From an uncultured Christensenella sp. (lineage in GTDB: Bacteria; Bacillota; Clostridia; Christensenellales; UBA1242), in the NCBI GenBank assembly GCA_949282135.1, contig CASDOR010000009.1, positions 54,860-118,859 of the forward strand: a stretch of 64,000 nt of DNA, in the 5' to 3' direction. Below the pieces are notes generated by a model. The model saw only the letters and a program-made list of their open reading frames with translations. It was not told the origin of the DNA and made no database searches. Below are positions 7,907 through 18,300 of this stretch, one piece after another. Both the position numbers and the translations under genes were made by a program. Each line of letters opens with the position of its first letter. Positions within the stretch are counted from its first letter, which is position 1.

Positions 7907-7951
7907 CTACGGAACCAAAGGTTGGGGGTTCAAGCCCCTCTGGGTACACCA
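7907..7951 (+). tRNA. Displaced 3' half of a tRNA, probably tRNA-Arg(ACG)
   Basis: The sequence fits tRNA positions 32 to 76. It shows an anticodon loop CTACGGA (anticodon ACG at 7909-7911), a 3' anticodon strand ACCAA, a five-base variable loop AGGTT, a T arm GGGGG-TTCAAGC-CCCTC, an acceptor strand TGGGTAC, discriminator A and encoded CCA. The matching 5' half is absent: no GTACCCA, no D arm, and the bases before the loop do not pair. This is not a functional tRNA gene. It is what integrase-type elements leave at one junction after inserting at the anticodon loop of a tRNA gene. The identity as Arg rests on the loop alone. Confidence 0.7.
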
Positions 7952-7959
7952 AAAATCCA

Positions 7960-7988
7960 AAAAAGGCACTTAATACTAGTGCCTTTTT
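7960..7988 (+). terminator. Terminator of the displaced tRNA 3' end
   Basis: AAAAAGGCACT pairs perfectly with AGTGCCTTTTT around a seven-base loop and ends in a T run, just after the CCA end. It is probably the original terminator of the tRNA gene. Confidence 0.8.
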
Positions 7989-8024
7989 ATAAAAAGAAAA
8001 CCATTTAAAAGTGGCCTTTTTTCA

Positions 8025-8213
8025 TTATTTAAGTCCTAGTTCTCTATCTAACATATCCTCAACATCAAGTCCTTCAATATGTGCTTTAACTCGTTTATAT
8101 AGTGCTTCGTCAGTTGCGTTTGGATCTTGTTTAAAGAGTTCTTTATCATATAACCATTTATCTTCCACATTAGCTTTTCCGTCTGCTAAAGCTTGTATGA
8201 CAATTTTTGCCAC
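8025..8213 (-). CDS. Unknown protein fragment, probably truncated
   Basis: The 62-residue frame begins at a GTG at 8211-8213 without a convincing ribosome binding site and ends LDRELGLK-TAA. The protein-like sequence (NVEDKWLYDKELF, NATDEALYKRVKAHIEGLDVED) suggests the C-terminus of a real protein whose front was removed: only about 8 bases upstream of the GTG the DNA switches to the duplicated regulator segment (8221). The frame stays open across that junction into the antisense of the regulator copy. I do not recognise the family. Confidence 0.4.
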   Translation of the reverse strand: MAKIVIQALADGKANVEDKWLYDKELFKQDPNATDEALYKRVKAHIEGLDVEDMLDRELGLK

Positions 8214-8220
8214 TCTACTA

Positions 8221-8496
8221 GGAACAATAAGGCAAAATGCTCATATGTCTGCAAGAGAATTATCTCTTTTAATTGAGAAAAATGCTGGATATATTAACCG
8301 AATTGAAGCAACGGGCGATTTCTTACCAAGTATGGATATATTTATTAGTATTCTTAAAGCATGCAATGTTACCGCAGAAGAATTCTTCTATCATGACCCA
8401 AAGAACTATAAACAAGATATGGAACTACTTGATACATTCAAAAAACTAACTAGCGAACAAAGACAACATTTAATTGAACTATTTAAAGATATTTGA
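8221..8496 (+). pseudogene. 5'-truncated second copy of the XRE regulator
   Basis: From 8221 the sequence aligns without gaps to 6011-6286 of the regulator gene. The 91 encoded residues differ at only about six positions, while many changes are synonymous (for example GGGAAC to AGAGAA). The region encoding the first 24 residues and its ribosome binding site are missing; the frame upstream is simply antisense of the neighbouring fragment, and no good start exists. It keeps the TGA-TAA double stop. The synonymous-rich divergence suggests the copy came from a related element or was under selection before truncation. Confidence 0.8.
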
Positions 8497-8544
8497 TAAA
8501 GCTATCTCGTCCACAACACTATCTTTCATAAACCCACTAATAAC
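8479..8544 (-). pseudogene. Remnant of the 62-residue gene downstream of regulator copy 2
   Basis: On the minus strand the bases encode VISGFMKDSVVDEIALSNIFK-stop. This aligns with the C-terminus of the gene at 6269-6457 (VIVGLIKDKVVDEIDLSNIFK-stop) in the same position relative to the regulator copy. Upstream similarity is lost, so only the last 21 codons remain. Confidence 0.7.
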
Positions 8545-8854
8545 TAATTCTAACGGATTCTAATAATCAAATTTCAACTCAGTAGCAATTATTTGAGGTA
8601 TCTACTTAAAAATTTAAAAACTACAGTTTAACCAACATAAAATGCTAATAAAAGACACTAAAAAGCTAGTAAATCAAAGTGAAGCGAGTCTTCAAAAGTT
8701 ATCTAACTTTTAGGGCGCACTTTACAAAATAAACTAGATTTTTTGTTTTGTTTTTTTAAAGCTAATTTTTTTTAATTAATAACCTATTGTAATTTTATTT
8801 TATTTGTTAAAAATTTTTAATTATTTAAATGCCTATATTTGTTAAACTATTTAT
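8545..8854. other. Non-coding AT-rich stretch
   Basis: I see no gene here. There is a short inverted repeat AAAAGTTATCTAACTTTT near 8693-8710 followed by GGGCGCACTTTAC, then T-rich sequence. It separates the duplicated remnants from the next operon end. Confidence 0.5.
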
Positions 8855-10441
8855 TTACTGGCTAGGGGCATCTTTTTTTTGACTTTCTTTCAATCTATTC
8901 TTTAAACTCTCTATCCCAGAGGAGATGTTTTCAGCCCCATATCTCTTTTGTAGAAGAATATCTAATTCTTTAAAATCTTCTTTAAAATTTGTACTAAAAT
9001 AATCCTTCTCACCTTCAATTAAGATGTTTTTAATTTCCTCTTTATTTTTATCAAAAAACGGCTTTACTATATCAATGCCTTTAGTATAGTAACAACTTCT
9101 TTCCTCCCTGCCACCAATCTTAAGGCTATGCTTTTTTGCTATTTCACTTACTTCTTGCGTAACTATTTCGTTAAGTATCTCATTTAAAAAACCGTATCTT
9201 ATGCCACCTGCCTCCTCAGCACCTATTCTCCCCTCAACTTTAAATGAAAATGCATCAAATTTTTTTAAGAAAACATTGCTCGTTACTATGTGAGCCATCT
9301 CGTGAATTAATGTTTCATTAGTCAATTCTAAACGTTGTGGGAGCACGCACACCGGCTTTATTTTTAAATCTTTTGTCACCGAGAATCTAACGAAGCCACT
9401 TTCAAAGTCGTTATCTATAACAAAATTTCTTATTGCTTTTTTAGTCCCAATATCATGTTTTAAATCATACCCATTTTTTTCTAAAATTTCTTTTGCATGT
9501 TTCAAATATGAACAATTTTCAAACAAATTTTCAACTTCATCTTCTCTTAACTTATTGATAGCATTTTTAAAGCTTTCATCTTCAAATAGAGACTTTAATT
9601 CTTCACTTTTTAAACATTCTTCATAAGATTTGTTTTTATCTATTCCAAGAAAGGCAAAAAGTTTCATCCTATTATTTTTATCATATTCTGTCACAAAATC
9701 CTGATTTTTTTCAACCAAATCCTTATAAATATCACAGTAGTCTTTTAATTCATCTTCTTTGACTAAAAAAGACTTATTTAGTTTATTATTATGTTGCTTT
9801 AAAATTTTTTTAACTAGCTCTTCCTCAGCACGTTCTGTATCTTCTTGTATTTTTATTACTTTTTTTTCTTTTAAATCATAAATTTTTGATGTGACCTCGT
9901 TTAATTTTTGATACTTGTCAGAAATTTCTTTATAGTTTGCCTCCCAATCATTTTGAATTGCACTAAACTTAGCTCTTAATTTGTCTTGCTCATTTTTAAA
10001 CACATAATCCAAAAACTCAATATGATTATAGTTAAAATCTTTTATAATATCTTTATTTGACACACTTATTGCTATGCTAAGTAAGGCAGTCTCTTCATAA
10101 TCATCAAGACTAAGACTCTCTCTGTCACTAAAAATATGTTTGCTTATATTCTTATTAAATAAAAGATTGGTTGCTGAATCTTCATAAACACCATGTTTTT
10201 TATTAAATTCTTTTAAAATTTTTGTAAACTTACTTGAATAATATCTTTGTATCGAATCTTTTGTTGAATTTGCTTTTCTTACTTCTCCAAGAAAAAGAAA
10301 TGTCGCATCATTTAATCGCTTTTCAATGACACCTCTATATTCTTCCCCAAAATACTCCACAAAGCAATCTATTATTTGTTTAAAATTTTTATCATTAAGT
10401 GGGGCAAATATATCTTCCCCATCAATTATAAGTTTTTCCAT
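8855..10441 (-). CDS. Putative gluzincin-like HExxH metalloprotein
   Basis: The 528-residue protein has a long charged, helical, partly coiled-coil N-terminal two thirds (about residues 1-345). A C-terminal domain follows with HEMAH at residues 380-384 and a downstream NEILNEIVTQE segment. An HExxH followed by a Glu in an NE-containing helix is the zinc-binding layout of gluzincin peptidases, so a zinc-dependent peptidase-like fold is inferred. There is no signal peptide or membrane segment, implying a cytosolic protein or one delivered by another route. The ATG is preceded by GGAG with eight bases spacing. It lies 69 bases downstream of the 103-residue gene on the same strand and probably shares its transcript. 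Substrate unknown; it could be a fossil or toxin-like domain rather than an active protease. Confidence 0.65.
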   Translation of the reverse strand: MEKLIIDGEDIFAPLNDKNFKQIIDCFVEYFGEEYRGVIEKRLNDATFLFLGEVRKANSTKDSIQRYYSSKFTKILKEFNKKHGVYEDSATNLLFNKNISKHIFSDRESLSLDDYEETALLSIAISVSNKDIIKDFNYNHIEFLDYVFKNEQDKLRAKFSAIQNDWEANYKEISDKYQKLNEVTSKIYDLKEKKVIKIQEDTERAEEELVKKILKQHNNKLNKSFLVKEDELKDYCDIYKDLVEKNQDFVTEYDKNNRMKLFAFLGIDKNKSYEECLKSEELKSLFEDESFKNAINKLREDEVENLFENCSYLKHAKEILEKNGYDLKHDIGTKKAIRNFVIDNDFESGFVRFSVTKDLKIKPVCVLPQRLELTNETLIHEMAHIVTSNVFLKKFDAFSFKVEGRIGAEEAGGIRYGFLNEILNEIVTQEVSEIAKKHSLKIGGREERSCYYTKGIDIVKPFFDKNKEEIKNILIEGEKDYFSTNFKEDFKELDILLQKRYGAENISSGIESLKNRLKESQKKDAPSQ

Positions 10442-10510
10442 ACTTAATCTCCAAAACTTCGAATAAAAACATAATTTATTAATAAGTTTAAGTGTATAAA
10501 TAAAACTATT

Positions 10511-10822
10511 TTATTTTCTTTCCTCTATGCCTCTTAAACACTCAGTAAATTCATTATAATTAGAAGGTTTGTCCCCTTTTGCTGTATAAGTGTAAACTTT
10601 ATCTTGATTTTCAATTTTTATCTTGTATCCACTCTCATCAAGAGATAATGTATCTTCGTATCTACTATCCCACGAAGAAACAATTCTAAGTATTTTACTT
10701 ACAAACTCGTCAATATTGCTCTTATCATTTTTAATCCCATCCACTACAAGAACTCTTTGTTCGTCATCTACAAAAACACTTGTCCTTTTATAAGGTCCAA
10801 AAATTTGAATAGTTATTTTCAT
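10511..10822 (-). CDS. Unknown small protein upstream of the HExxH gene
   Basis: The frame encodes 103 residues with an AAGGG binding site before the ATG. The sequence alternates beta-like segments (KITIQIFGPY, SVFVDDEQRVLVVDG) with a short helix and ends in a charged tail. I see no signal peptide or membrane segment. It is the first gene of a probable two-gene unit with the HExxH protein and is divergent from the alpha/beta hydrolase gene. Family not recognised. Confidence 0.6.
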   Translation of the reverse strand: MKITIQIFGPYKRTSVFVDDEQRVLVVDGIKNDKSNIDEFVSKILRIVSSWDSRYEDTLSLDESGYKIKIENQDKVYTYTAKGDKPSNYNEFTECLRGIEERK

Positions 10823-10903
10823 TTTTATATTCCCTTTAAAATATTTTACTATAAAAATAGATGATAATCAATGGAAAATTTTTAAAAAATATTAGATTAG
10901 AAT

Positions 10904-10933
10904 TTGTTAAATAATAAAAAATTATGATATAAT
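10904..10933 (+). promoter_or_regulatory. Promoter of the alpha/beta hydrolase gene
   Basis: TTGTTA (10904-10909) and TATAAT (10928-10933) are separated by 18 bases, 27 bases upstream of the ATG at 10961. Confidence 0.65.
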
Positions 10934-10960
10934 CTCACCAAGTCAAAAAAAGGAGAAAAA

Positions 10961-11524
10961 ATGAAAAAAGCGGTATTACTACATGGTATGAGCGGTAGCC
11001 TTGACAGAAGCTTCGGCATAAAGCTAAAAGACGACCTAAAAAATCTAGGATTTGAAATTGTGGAGCCTCTTTTTACAGTCAAAAAAGATATCACCCTTGA
11101 CTCTTGGTTCAAAACAGCAGACCAAATAAAACAAGATATTTTAGAAGCATCAGTAATCATTTGCCACAGTCTAGGCACAAATTTTATAATAAAATATTTA
11201 ACAAAAAACAACATCAGCTCTCCACTTGTAATTGCTGTCGCAGGCGGAATAGCAACTGAGCATATGGGAGAAAACTTTGATTACCTAGAACCATTTGTAC
11301 CAACTGATGATGAATGTAAGAAATTCACAAAATTAGTCCGGAATGTTTACAATATTTATAGTAATAACGATCATATTTGGAAACAAGAAAATATTCACAA
11401 TTATTCTTCTTTAACTCATGCAAAGGAGATTTTTATAAAAGATAAAGGTCATTTTGGAGAAACCTCTAACGTAAAAGAAATTCCAGAAATAATCCAAATA
11501 ATAAAAGAAAATTACAATTATTGA
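10961..11524 (+). CDS. Small alpha/beta hydrolase, RBBP9/YdeN-like
   Basis: The 187-residue protein opens with a beta strand and HGM (residues 8-10) and has the nucleophile elbow CHSLGTN with Ser70. Asp137 (SNNDHIW) and His164 (GHFGE) are candidate triad partners, and length and layout match the RBBP9/YdeN serine hydrolase family. Members hydrolyse small esters in the cytosol; the natural substrate cannot be told. The start is supported by AAAGGAG six bases upstream and by a good promoter. The stop is TGA, one of very few in the window; the next in-frame stop is a TAA eight codons on. A bidirectional terminator follows at 11666-11705. Confidence 0.82.
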   Translation: MKKAVLLHGMSGSLDRSFGIKLKDDLKNLGFEIVEPLFTVKKDITLDSWFKTADQIKQDILEASVIICHSLGTNFIIKYLTKNNISSPLVIAVAGGIATEHMGENFDYLEPFVPTDDECKKFTKLVRNVYNIYSNNDHIWKQENIHNYSSLTHAKEIFIKDKGHFGETSNVKEIPEIIQIIKENYNY

Positions 11525-11665
11525 AGAAATCTTAGCCATATCCCTTAAATTTACAATATAAAAGTACACTAAACTAAACACTAGCAAAAAATAAACTTAG
11601 TATTATTATAAGAAATAATAAATACATTTCTTTTTTGCGTTAAAATTTAAAATTCACCTATTAAA

Positions 11666-11705
11666 GAAAAAGGAGTGGGTTAAAATAAACTCCACTCCTT
11701 TTTTA
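11666..11705. terminator. Bidirectional terminator between convergent genes
   Basis: AAAAAGGAGTGG pairs with CCACTCCTTTTTT around a 13-base loop. A and T runs on both flanks let it serve both the hydrolase gene (plus) and the MmcQ-like gene (minus), whose stop codon lies within it. Confidence 0.8.
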
Positions 11706-12371
11706 TTTTGCAAGACTATAGCTTATATCAACAAGATTTAATATCTCTTTTACACTTTTACTTTCATCAAGTAATATTGTAATCCAATAATTTTTGTTCA
11801 TGTGATATGCCTTAAAATATTTTTTATTATCAATAAGGTTAGAAACTTTTTCTTTCCCCAATTTTAAATTTAAAACTTCAATAATTTCTTCCCCTTCTAA
11901 ACCTAGTTTATTTTTTGCTATTAACATAAACACAGCATACCATTTCCTAGTGTCCTTTCTCCTTATTATTGCATTATCATCAACCTTTTCCCATAAAAAT
12001 TCAAGACAATCCCCATATTTTTTGTAACAATAATCTATAACATTTTTTGCTTGAAACGACCTAAACACTTGTTTTTTGAAGCATTTACTTTGAATATCCT
12101 TTAAAACCCTTTCATACTCAGCTTTTATACTTGTAACAAACTCACCATTTGCAAATTCGACAAGATGAAGTATATATTCGTCATTTACTTCCTTATCAAT
12201 TAACTTTGTAGTTATTTCACCATTTAAACTTATTTTAATTGTTAAATTAAACCTACTAGCAAGAATATCCTTAACATATACAAAGCTATTTTCCTTTTTT
12301 ACAAATCCATATTTTTGTAATAAATCAAAATCTGGAACTCTTGCTTTAAAAATTTTATCAGTATAGCTCAC
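11703..12371 (-). CDS. MmcQ/YjbR-family protein
   Basis: The 222-residue protein has a variable N-terminal half and a C-terminal half with the MmcQ/YjbR pattern. This runs from about residue 112, with KWYAVF, a LNLKLG segment, and the ending HMNKNYWITILLD in place of the usual KxHWxxv. The family folds like double-wing DNA-binding domains, but its role is unknown. The gene starts five bases after the stop of the 2,127-residue lipoprotein gene, so the two are probably co-transcribed, although a functional link is not obvious. No signal peptide. Confidence 0.75.
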   Translation of the reverse strand: MSYTDKIFKARVPDFDLLQKYGFVKKENSFVYVKDILASRFNLTIKISLNGEITTKLIDKEVNDEYILHLVEFANGEFVTSIKAEYERVLKDIQSKCFKKQVFRSFQAKNVIDYCYKKYGDCLEFLWEKVDDNAIIRRKDTRKWYAVFMLIAKNKLGLEGEEIIEVLNLKLGKEKVSNLIDNKKYFKAYHMNKNYWITILLDESKSVKEILNLVDISYSLAK

Positions 12372-12376
12372 TTAAT

Positions 12377-15300
12377 TTATACTCCAGAAGTATTATTTGC
12401 CGTTTTTCTTATGGTAATAAATACCGAATTAGAGTAGTTTCCCTCTTCGTCATATATGACAAAGCGGTACTCTGCATACTCTGCACTGCCACTTGGGCCT
12501 GGCAACTCGCTAAAACTCGTATATGGCAATGGTTGTACTCCTTGGTAAAACTTAATGCTAAATGGGACATCACTTTTAAGTTCAATTTTCGTATCGTTGT
12601 AAAATTCTAAAATATTGCCTAATGCTTCATCTTTAACAATATTGTATTCGCCTTCAACATCAAAGGCTGACATAAAATTTTCGTCATCATATAGAGATTC
12701 TGCAGGAATTATTCTTAATGTCGTTTTTAAATTGTAGTTATAAATAAGGTCAGAAGCTTCTATAAAATCATTAACACTTATAGGACTTGCATTTCCAAAG
12801 CAAACATAATCAAAATATTTATTTAATTGATAACTACCAGGCAAATATAAAAGAGATAAAACAATCGTATATTTACCAGCATTTTTTAACTCGGTTACAA
12901 CGTGTCCTTCTTCATCCATATAGCGAACTACCAAACATACCCCTTGTTCTTCCGTATAACTTATGCTTGAGCCTAAGGATGGATTATATAAAATTGTTAC
13001 CTTCATATTGCTTGGGCTAGAACCTTGCTCGGTGGACACGCGGATGTTTGCACTTTTTATAATGTCACTCAAATCTTGGCCAGTGTATGTAACATCCTGA
13101 AAAGTTGACATATTAATGTAAATGTTATTTATTTTATTTATATAAAATTCAAACGGAGAAATTGAAGATATATTTCTCTCATAATTTGTACCAAAACTAA
13201 CAATCTCGTAATCTACTCTATACTCAAATTCACTAGGACTTGTAGGTGGAATGGAAGTTGCAGTGTAATCAGTATCTGAAGTGTAATAACTATAATTATA
13301 ACCAATAGTAAATATAAGATTTCCTAAGCCATCACGCAATGTTACCCTATAATTCTCACCATATTCTAATGTGTATGTCGCCCCATTACTAGTCACTTGT
13401 TTAGTCGTATCCGCAACACCTGGAGACAAATCTACGCCATTATAGACTAACTCTTTATAAACTGGATAACCAGTATAATTGTACTTATTCATTGTGCTAC
13501 CAATTTGCAAACTAGCACTTGTCACCGCTATTCTAGTAAATGTCAAGTTAGCACGTATTTCTCTATTTGCAGTAACTCCATCGTTAAAGGTCATAATAAA
13601 TCTAATCCGTTTTGGCGAAGAACAATCATTAATATTTTTTACCCAAGATTCATCATTTGCTGAAAAAACTATTTGTGGATTATTATCATCAACAATTGTT
13701 AAAGTATAGTTTTGAGGGGCTTCATTACAATCAAACATACTAAGCATAAAGCCATAAATATCTCTTGCGGTATAACTTGGATTGTAAGGTCTACTTATAT
13801 CATTTGCCCTAACATAGCCTGTATATGCTCTTTTTACTATTTCATATTCAAACTTGCCTTCACCAAAATATGCCTCTGTTTTTGCCCCATATGTTGCATG
13901 AAGAGTATAAATCCCTACATCTGACGGTGCTCCTTCACATAACGAGCCATCCTCCTTATAATATTCAAAGTGGAATGATGCAACATCTTCATCGTACTCT
14001 ACTATTCGAACATTATTTCCATTCATATCTTTTAGTACAACGCTTATATCACTTAAGAAAGAAATTATTGGTTCATCTCTATAAACAAACCTATTATCAG
14101 ATGGAAAGATAAACTCCGCCTCAAGACTCTTTACATTAAAATTAAGATCTTCACTATAATAATAGTTATCATTGTTAACAATTAAAGTGATGGAATAATT
14201 ACCAACTCCCAGTATAAAATTAACCTCAGCCCAATCTTCATAACTATTTGTAACGTATTCTACACTATCTTTATAATTTGGCGACATAGTGTACTCAAAA
14301 GGTAAAGTACTCTCATTCCCTATATTGAAAATAGTACCATAATAAAAATCTTCTTTCCAATTTTCCACTGTAATATTGCCAGACTTTTGTATTTCAAAGG
14401 CAACTGAAAATTCAATATTTCCGCTCACATTGTCTTCATAACTTAAAATATAATTTGAGTTAGAACTACAAGTAGCAAAGCAAACATAAATACCAGCATT
14501 TCTTGGTGTCACATCTTCCCTCATTGCAATTCTGTAGCACTCACTTATGTCATTTTCAGTATTTATCACTAGATAATTAGTTCCACCTATGTTTTCGATG
14601 GTTATATTCCCATTTACCATATTTTTTAGCTCTGTAATAGACAAGGCAAGCTGAGTATCATCATCCCCAAGCATTGGGCTAACACTACTCCCATCAGTAG
14701 TATATCTTAAAACAGCCCCTGCACTAGAGTCAGAATATTCGGTCTCAAGTAAAATATATCTATAGCTTAGAGAATAATTATTGTTATCTGTAGTTAGTTT
14801 TAACGTATAGTACATTGAAGTACCATTATAAACCATAGCTTCATCCCCCACTGGACTCTCAAAAGAAGGTGGAGGTGAGCTTGAAATAATAATTTGCCTT
14901 TGGTCAACTTTCAGTGGAACTTCAATTATAAGTGGCGAATAGTTGGCATTGATTTCGCCTTGCTCATTTGCCGCTCTAACTCTAACAGTAATATAGTGAG
15001 TTATCCCTGCACTTAGCATTTCAATTGGCGAAGAGGAATTTACATATTCAAAATTTTTACCATCTTGTACATATAAAGAAATCTCCTCTTTTCCGCCATT
15101 TTCATCAAGTGATACACCACTAAAGACCTTTTCCCCATCTCTCTCTTCTAAAATGTTTGACAAATCGTCTACTCCATTTCCGTATGTAAGTGCCGAACTA
15201 AAACCTACAAGACTATTATTATAACCAATAGTTGCCCTGCTAATCATTAAATAGCCATACAGTGATACGGTTGCAATGTACCCTCCTGTTGCTATACCAA

Positions 15301-18300
15301 AGGAAGTAAATGTTATTTTAGACCCATCATTTTTTTTCTCCAAAACTAAACTTTGACCTTCTTCAATTTTAACACTTACATTATATCCCCCAACATTTAT
15401 TGGAGTTATGCCAGATTCAGAGGTAGTAGAATAGTCAATAGTATAAGTTGATTCATCTGATAAAACAAATTCACTATTAGTGCTCATAAGCACGAATTCG
15501 TCAGCCATACTTTTACCATTATAAGTCCTCTCAACGACTGATTCATTCGTACCCCTTGCTACCAATTTAAGGCTTATTACTACACTATTTACATAATATA
15601 AGACCCTGTCCCCTAAACTAAACTTATAAGAATTTTGTATTTTCTCTAAATCTCCTGTTGCTACGCCGCTAACTGAAAGAGAAATAGAAAGATCATTTAT
15701 ACTATCTATTAAATATCTTGCCTGAGGCTCATCATTTACGACATTATTTACAGTAATGCTAATGCTAGTTCCACTGACTAAACTTGGAGTTAAACTATAT
15801 TGATTCTCTTGTAGAACTATAGGAGGGTTCTTAATATCTTCGCTATTCATTGTACGAGAAACTATATTAATAGTTATATCTTTTGGCTGCACTGTAAAAG
15901 TAGAGGTTTCTGTAACAACCAAATTATAGTTTACTAAAGATTCCTTCGTTAAATTAAATTCTCCTTGCGTGATCGTATAACTAGCAATATCTCCGTCTTG
16001 ATCAAAAACAACTGGATAGTACCCACCTATTTTTGAAACATTTACGTTTTCGTACTGTAAATCAAAATCACCAGTAAATTTTGGTTCTACAAGAATATTT
16101 TCGTCATAAATACCTGCACTCTCAATATCAATATTTAGCTCATATGAAATACTGCTTGGTTCGCTACTACCATAAGTAGTTGTATAAGAATATGGCGTTA
16201 CAGTTATATCTCTTTTGTTAATTGTAAAAATAACTCCAGGTTTTACTCTTAAACTATAATTTTCACCAAAACTAAGTGATCCTAAGTTTATCTCATATTC
16301 TCCTACATTTTCACCTGGTTCACGTGAAAGCATCCCATCTCTTAATGATCCATCTTCGTACACTTGGGTATTCAAATCTATCTCATAACCTAAAACTGGG
16401 TCAGACGCTCCATAATATTTTGCTTGATCTTCATTTGGGATTATAACAATATCCTTTGGCTCAACAGTAAAATAATATTCTTGACTTTCGTCTAACACAA
16501 ATTCATAATATTCTCTTCCGGTCTGGTAGATAATATTTGAAGATAAAAATACCTTGTATACCCCTGCGTTTCTAAAACTTTGCTCTTCAATTTCCCTTTC
16601 ACCATCGACTCTAATATAGTACCCATCTTCATTTATAAGTGTAAGAAGTCTTTTGTACGTCACTATTTGGTCTATAGATACACCTTCCTCAATACTTCCG
16701 CTAATGCTATAGCTAGACAAAAAATTATTAATACCTTCCAAATCTGAATTATTATCATAAATCTTACTTGCATTTTCAGTGCTTGGAGTAATAGTTAAAG
16801 TTATTTTGCTCAGATTTATGTAACTTGGTAACACGTTAATTGTATAATTTGTCTCGAGTCCAATTTCATAATAACTTGAAGAAAAACCTATTTTATAAGT
16901 TTCATAGTAACCATCTTGTGTAATATCTGGCAATAGCCTAAGACTAACTCTAAATTTTTCTCCTGTTTCAAGTACAAACATACCAGTGCTTTCAAAATCC
17001 TCACTAATACACGTAAGAGTTCCGTCGGTGTTTACCATTTCTTGATCATTAATTTTAAAAGAGGTTATCTTAGTTATAAAATCAGCACTAACATTATTGT
17101 AGTAACTTACGACATGCTCTGTTCCATTCTTTGGAGAAATAAAGTTTCCACTATAACCTTCAAACAGAATTGAAATATTTCCTTCAGTTACACGAAATAC
17201 TATTTTACTATCTTCATCTTCATATTCAGGAGTTGCTTCCTCGACTAAAGTAAAGTTATAATTTGGATTAACTAAGTTATCTATAGAGTAATAATATGTT
17301 CCAACTGGAGCATTTGAATTGCCAGGGGTAAGTACAAAATCACTTTCAAGACTTAACATATAATTTATATTTAAGAATGGCTTAATTTCTTGTGTAATAA
17401 CACTAGATGAAGTCGTATAAGCTAAAGCACTTAAATCATCATCTTCCCCATAAACTTTACTTAAGTTACTTGTAGGTGTAACACTAATAGGCTTTCTTCC
17501 AACAACTATCTCTCCAGATAAAACTGCTTGAATACTTAGGTTATTGTTTGCAGTCGGACTAGTATAAGTTATGTCATAAGTACCTGCGTTAAGATACCCC
17601 CACTCATTGGTAGTTTTCTCCTCATTATTTTGATAATAGGTGTAATTTGTAACTTGTATACAATCAAGATAATTTGCTTCTTCATTACTAAGCGGACTTA
17701 TACCTAAAATTGAATTATTATTTGCTACATATTCATTATAATCGTAAAGACTAAAGTATTCTTGTATAGGACTAGACATATAAGTTATATTCTGGTCCTC
17801 CACTTTTAACACAACACTTCTTGCACTTACAATATATAATCCAGAAGTCGTTGTAACCTCATAATTATTTTTGTATTCATCAAAAAGAACATATTCAAAG
17901 TTTGTATAGTACGTGCCAACAATATCTCCTTGGCTAGCTGATGACGAGTATACATACTTTCCAATAACCTCTCCATCGTCTTCACCAACACCAAGCACAA
18001 TATCTTCGCCCTCTTCTAGTATTAACTCATTAGTAATGTCAGTATTAGAATAAAATCCGCTTTGAAGCGAAGCTCCAAACAGACTTGAACCATCCTCAGC
18101 TCTTTGTATAATTTTGTATGGAGTAATAGTAACACTCATTTGGTCAATCGGAATTAAAGTAGTGCTTGAAGTTTCTTCGTCTGTTTCTACTCTGTAATAA
18201 ACAATGTCGTATTCGCCAACATTTTTTATCTCGTTTACCCTCTCCCCAGTTGAATTGTCAAAGTAACTATAAGTATAATTTTCCTCATCTTCTGGCGGAT

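Noticed and set aside
7907..7951. Functional tRNA or tmRNA gene
   Set aside because: There is no 5' acceptor strand or D arm within reach, and the 5' side of the anticodon stem does not pair. The standard five-base variable loop argues for a tRNA rather than tmRNA.
8011..8220. Upstream part of a 161-codon frame that joins the truncated regulator copy
   Set aside because: It is the antisense of the protein fragment at 8025-8213 and joins the regulator segment by chance at a duplication junction.
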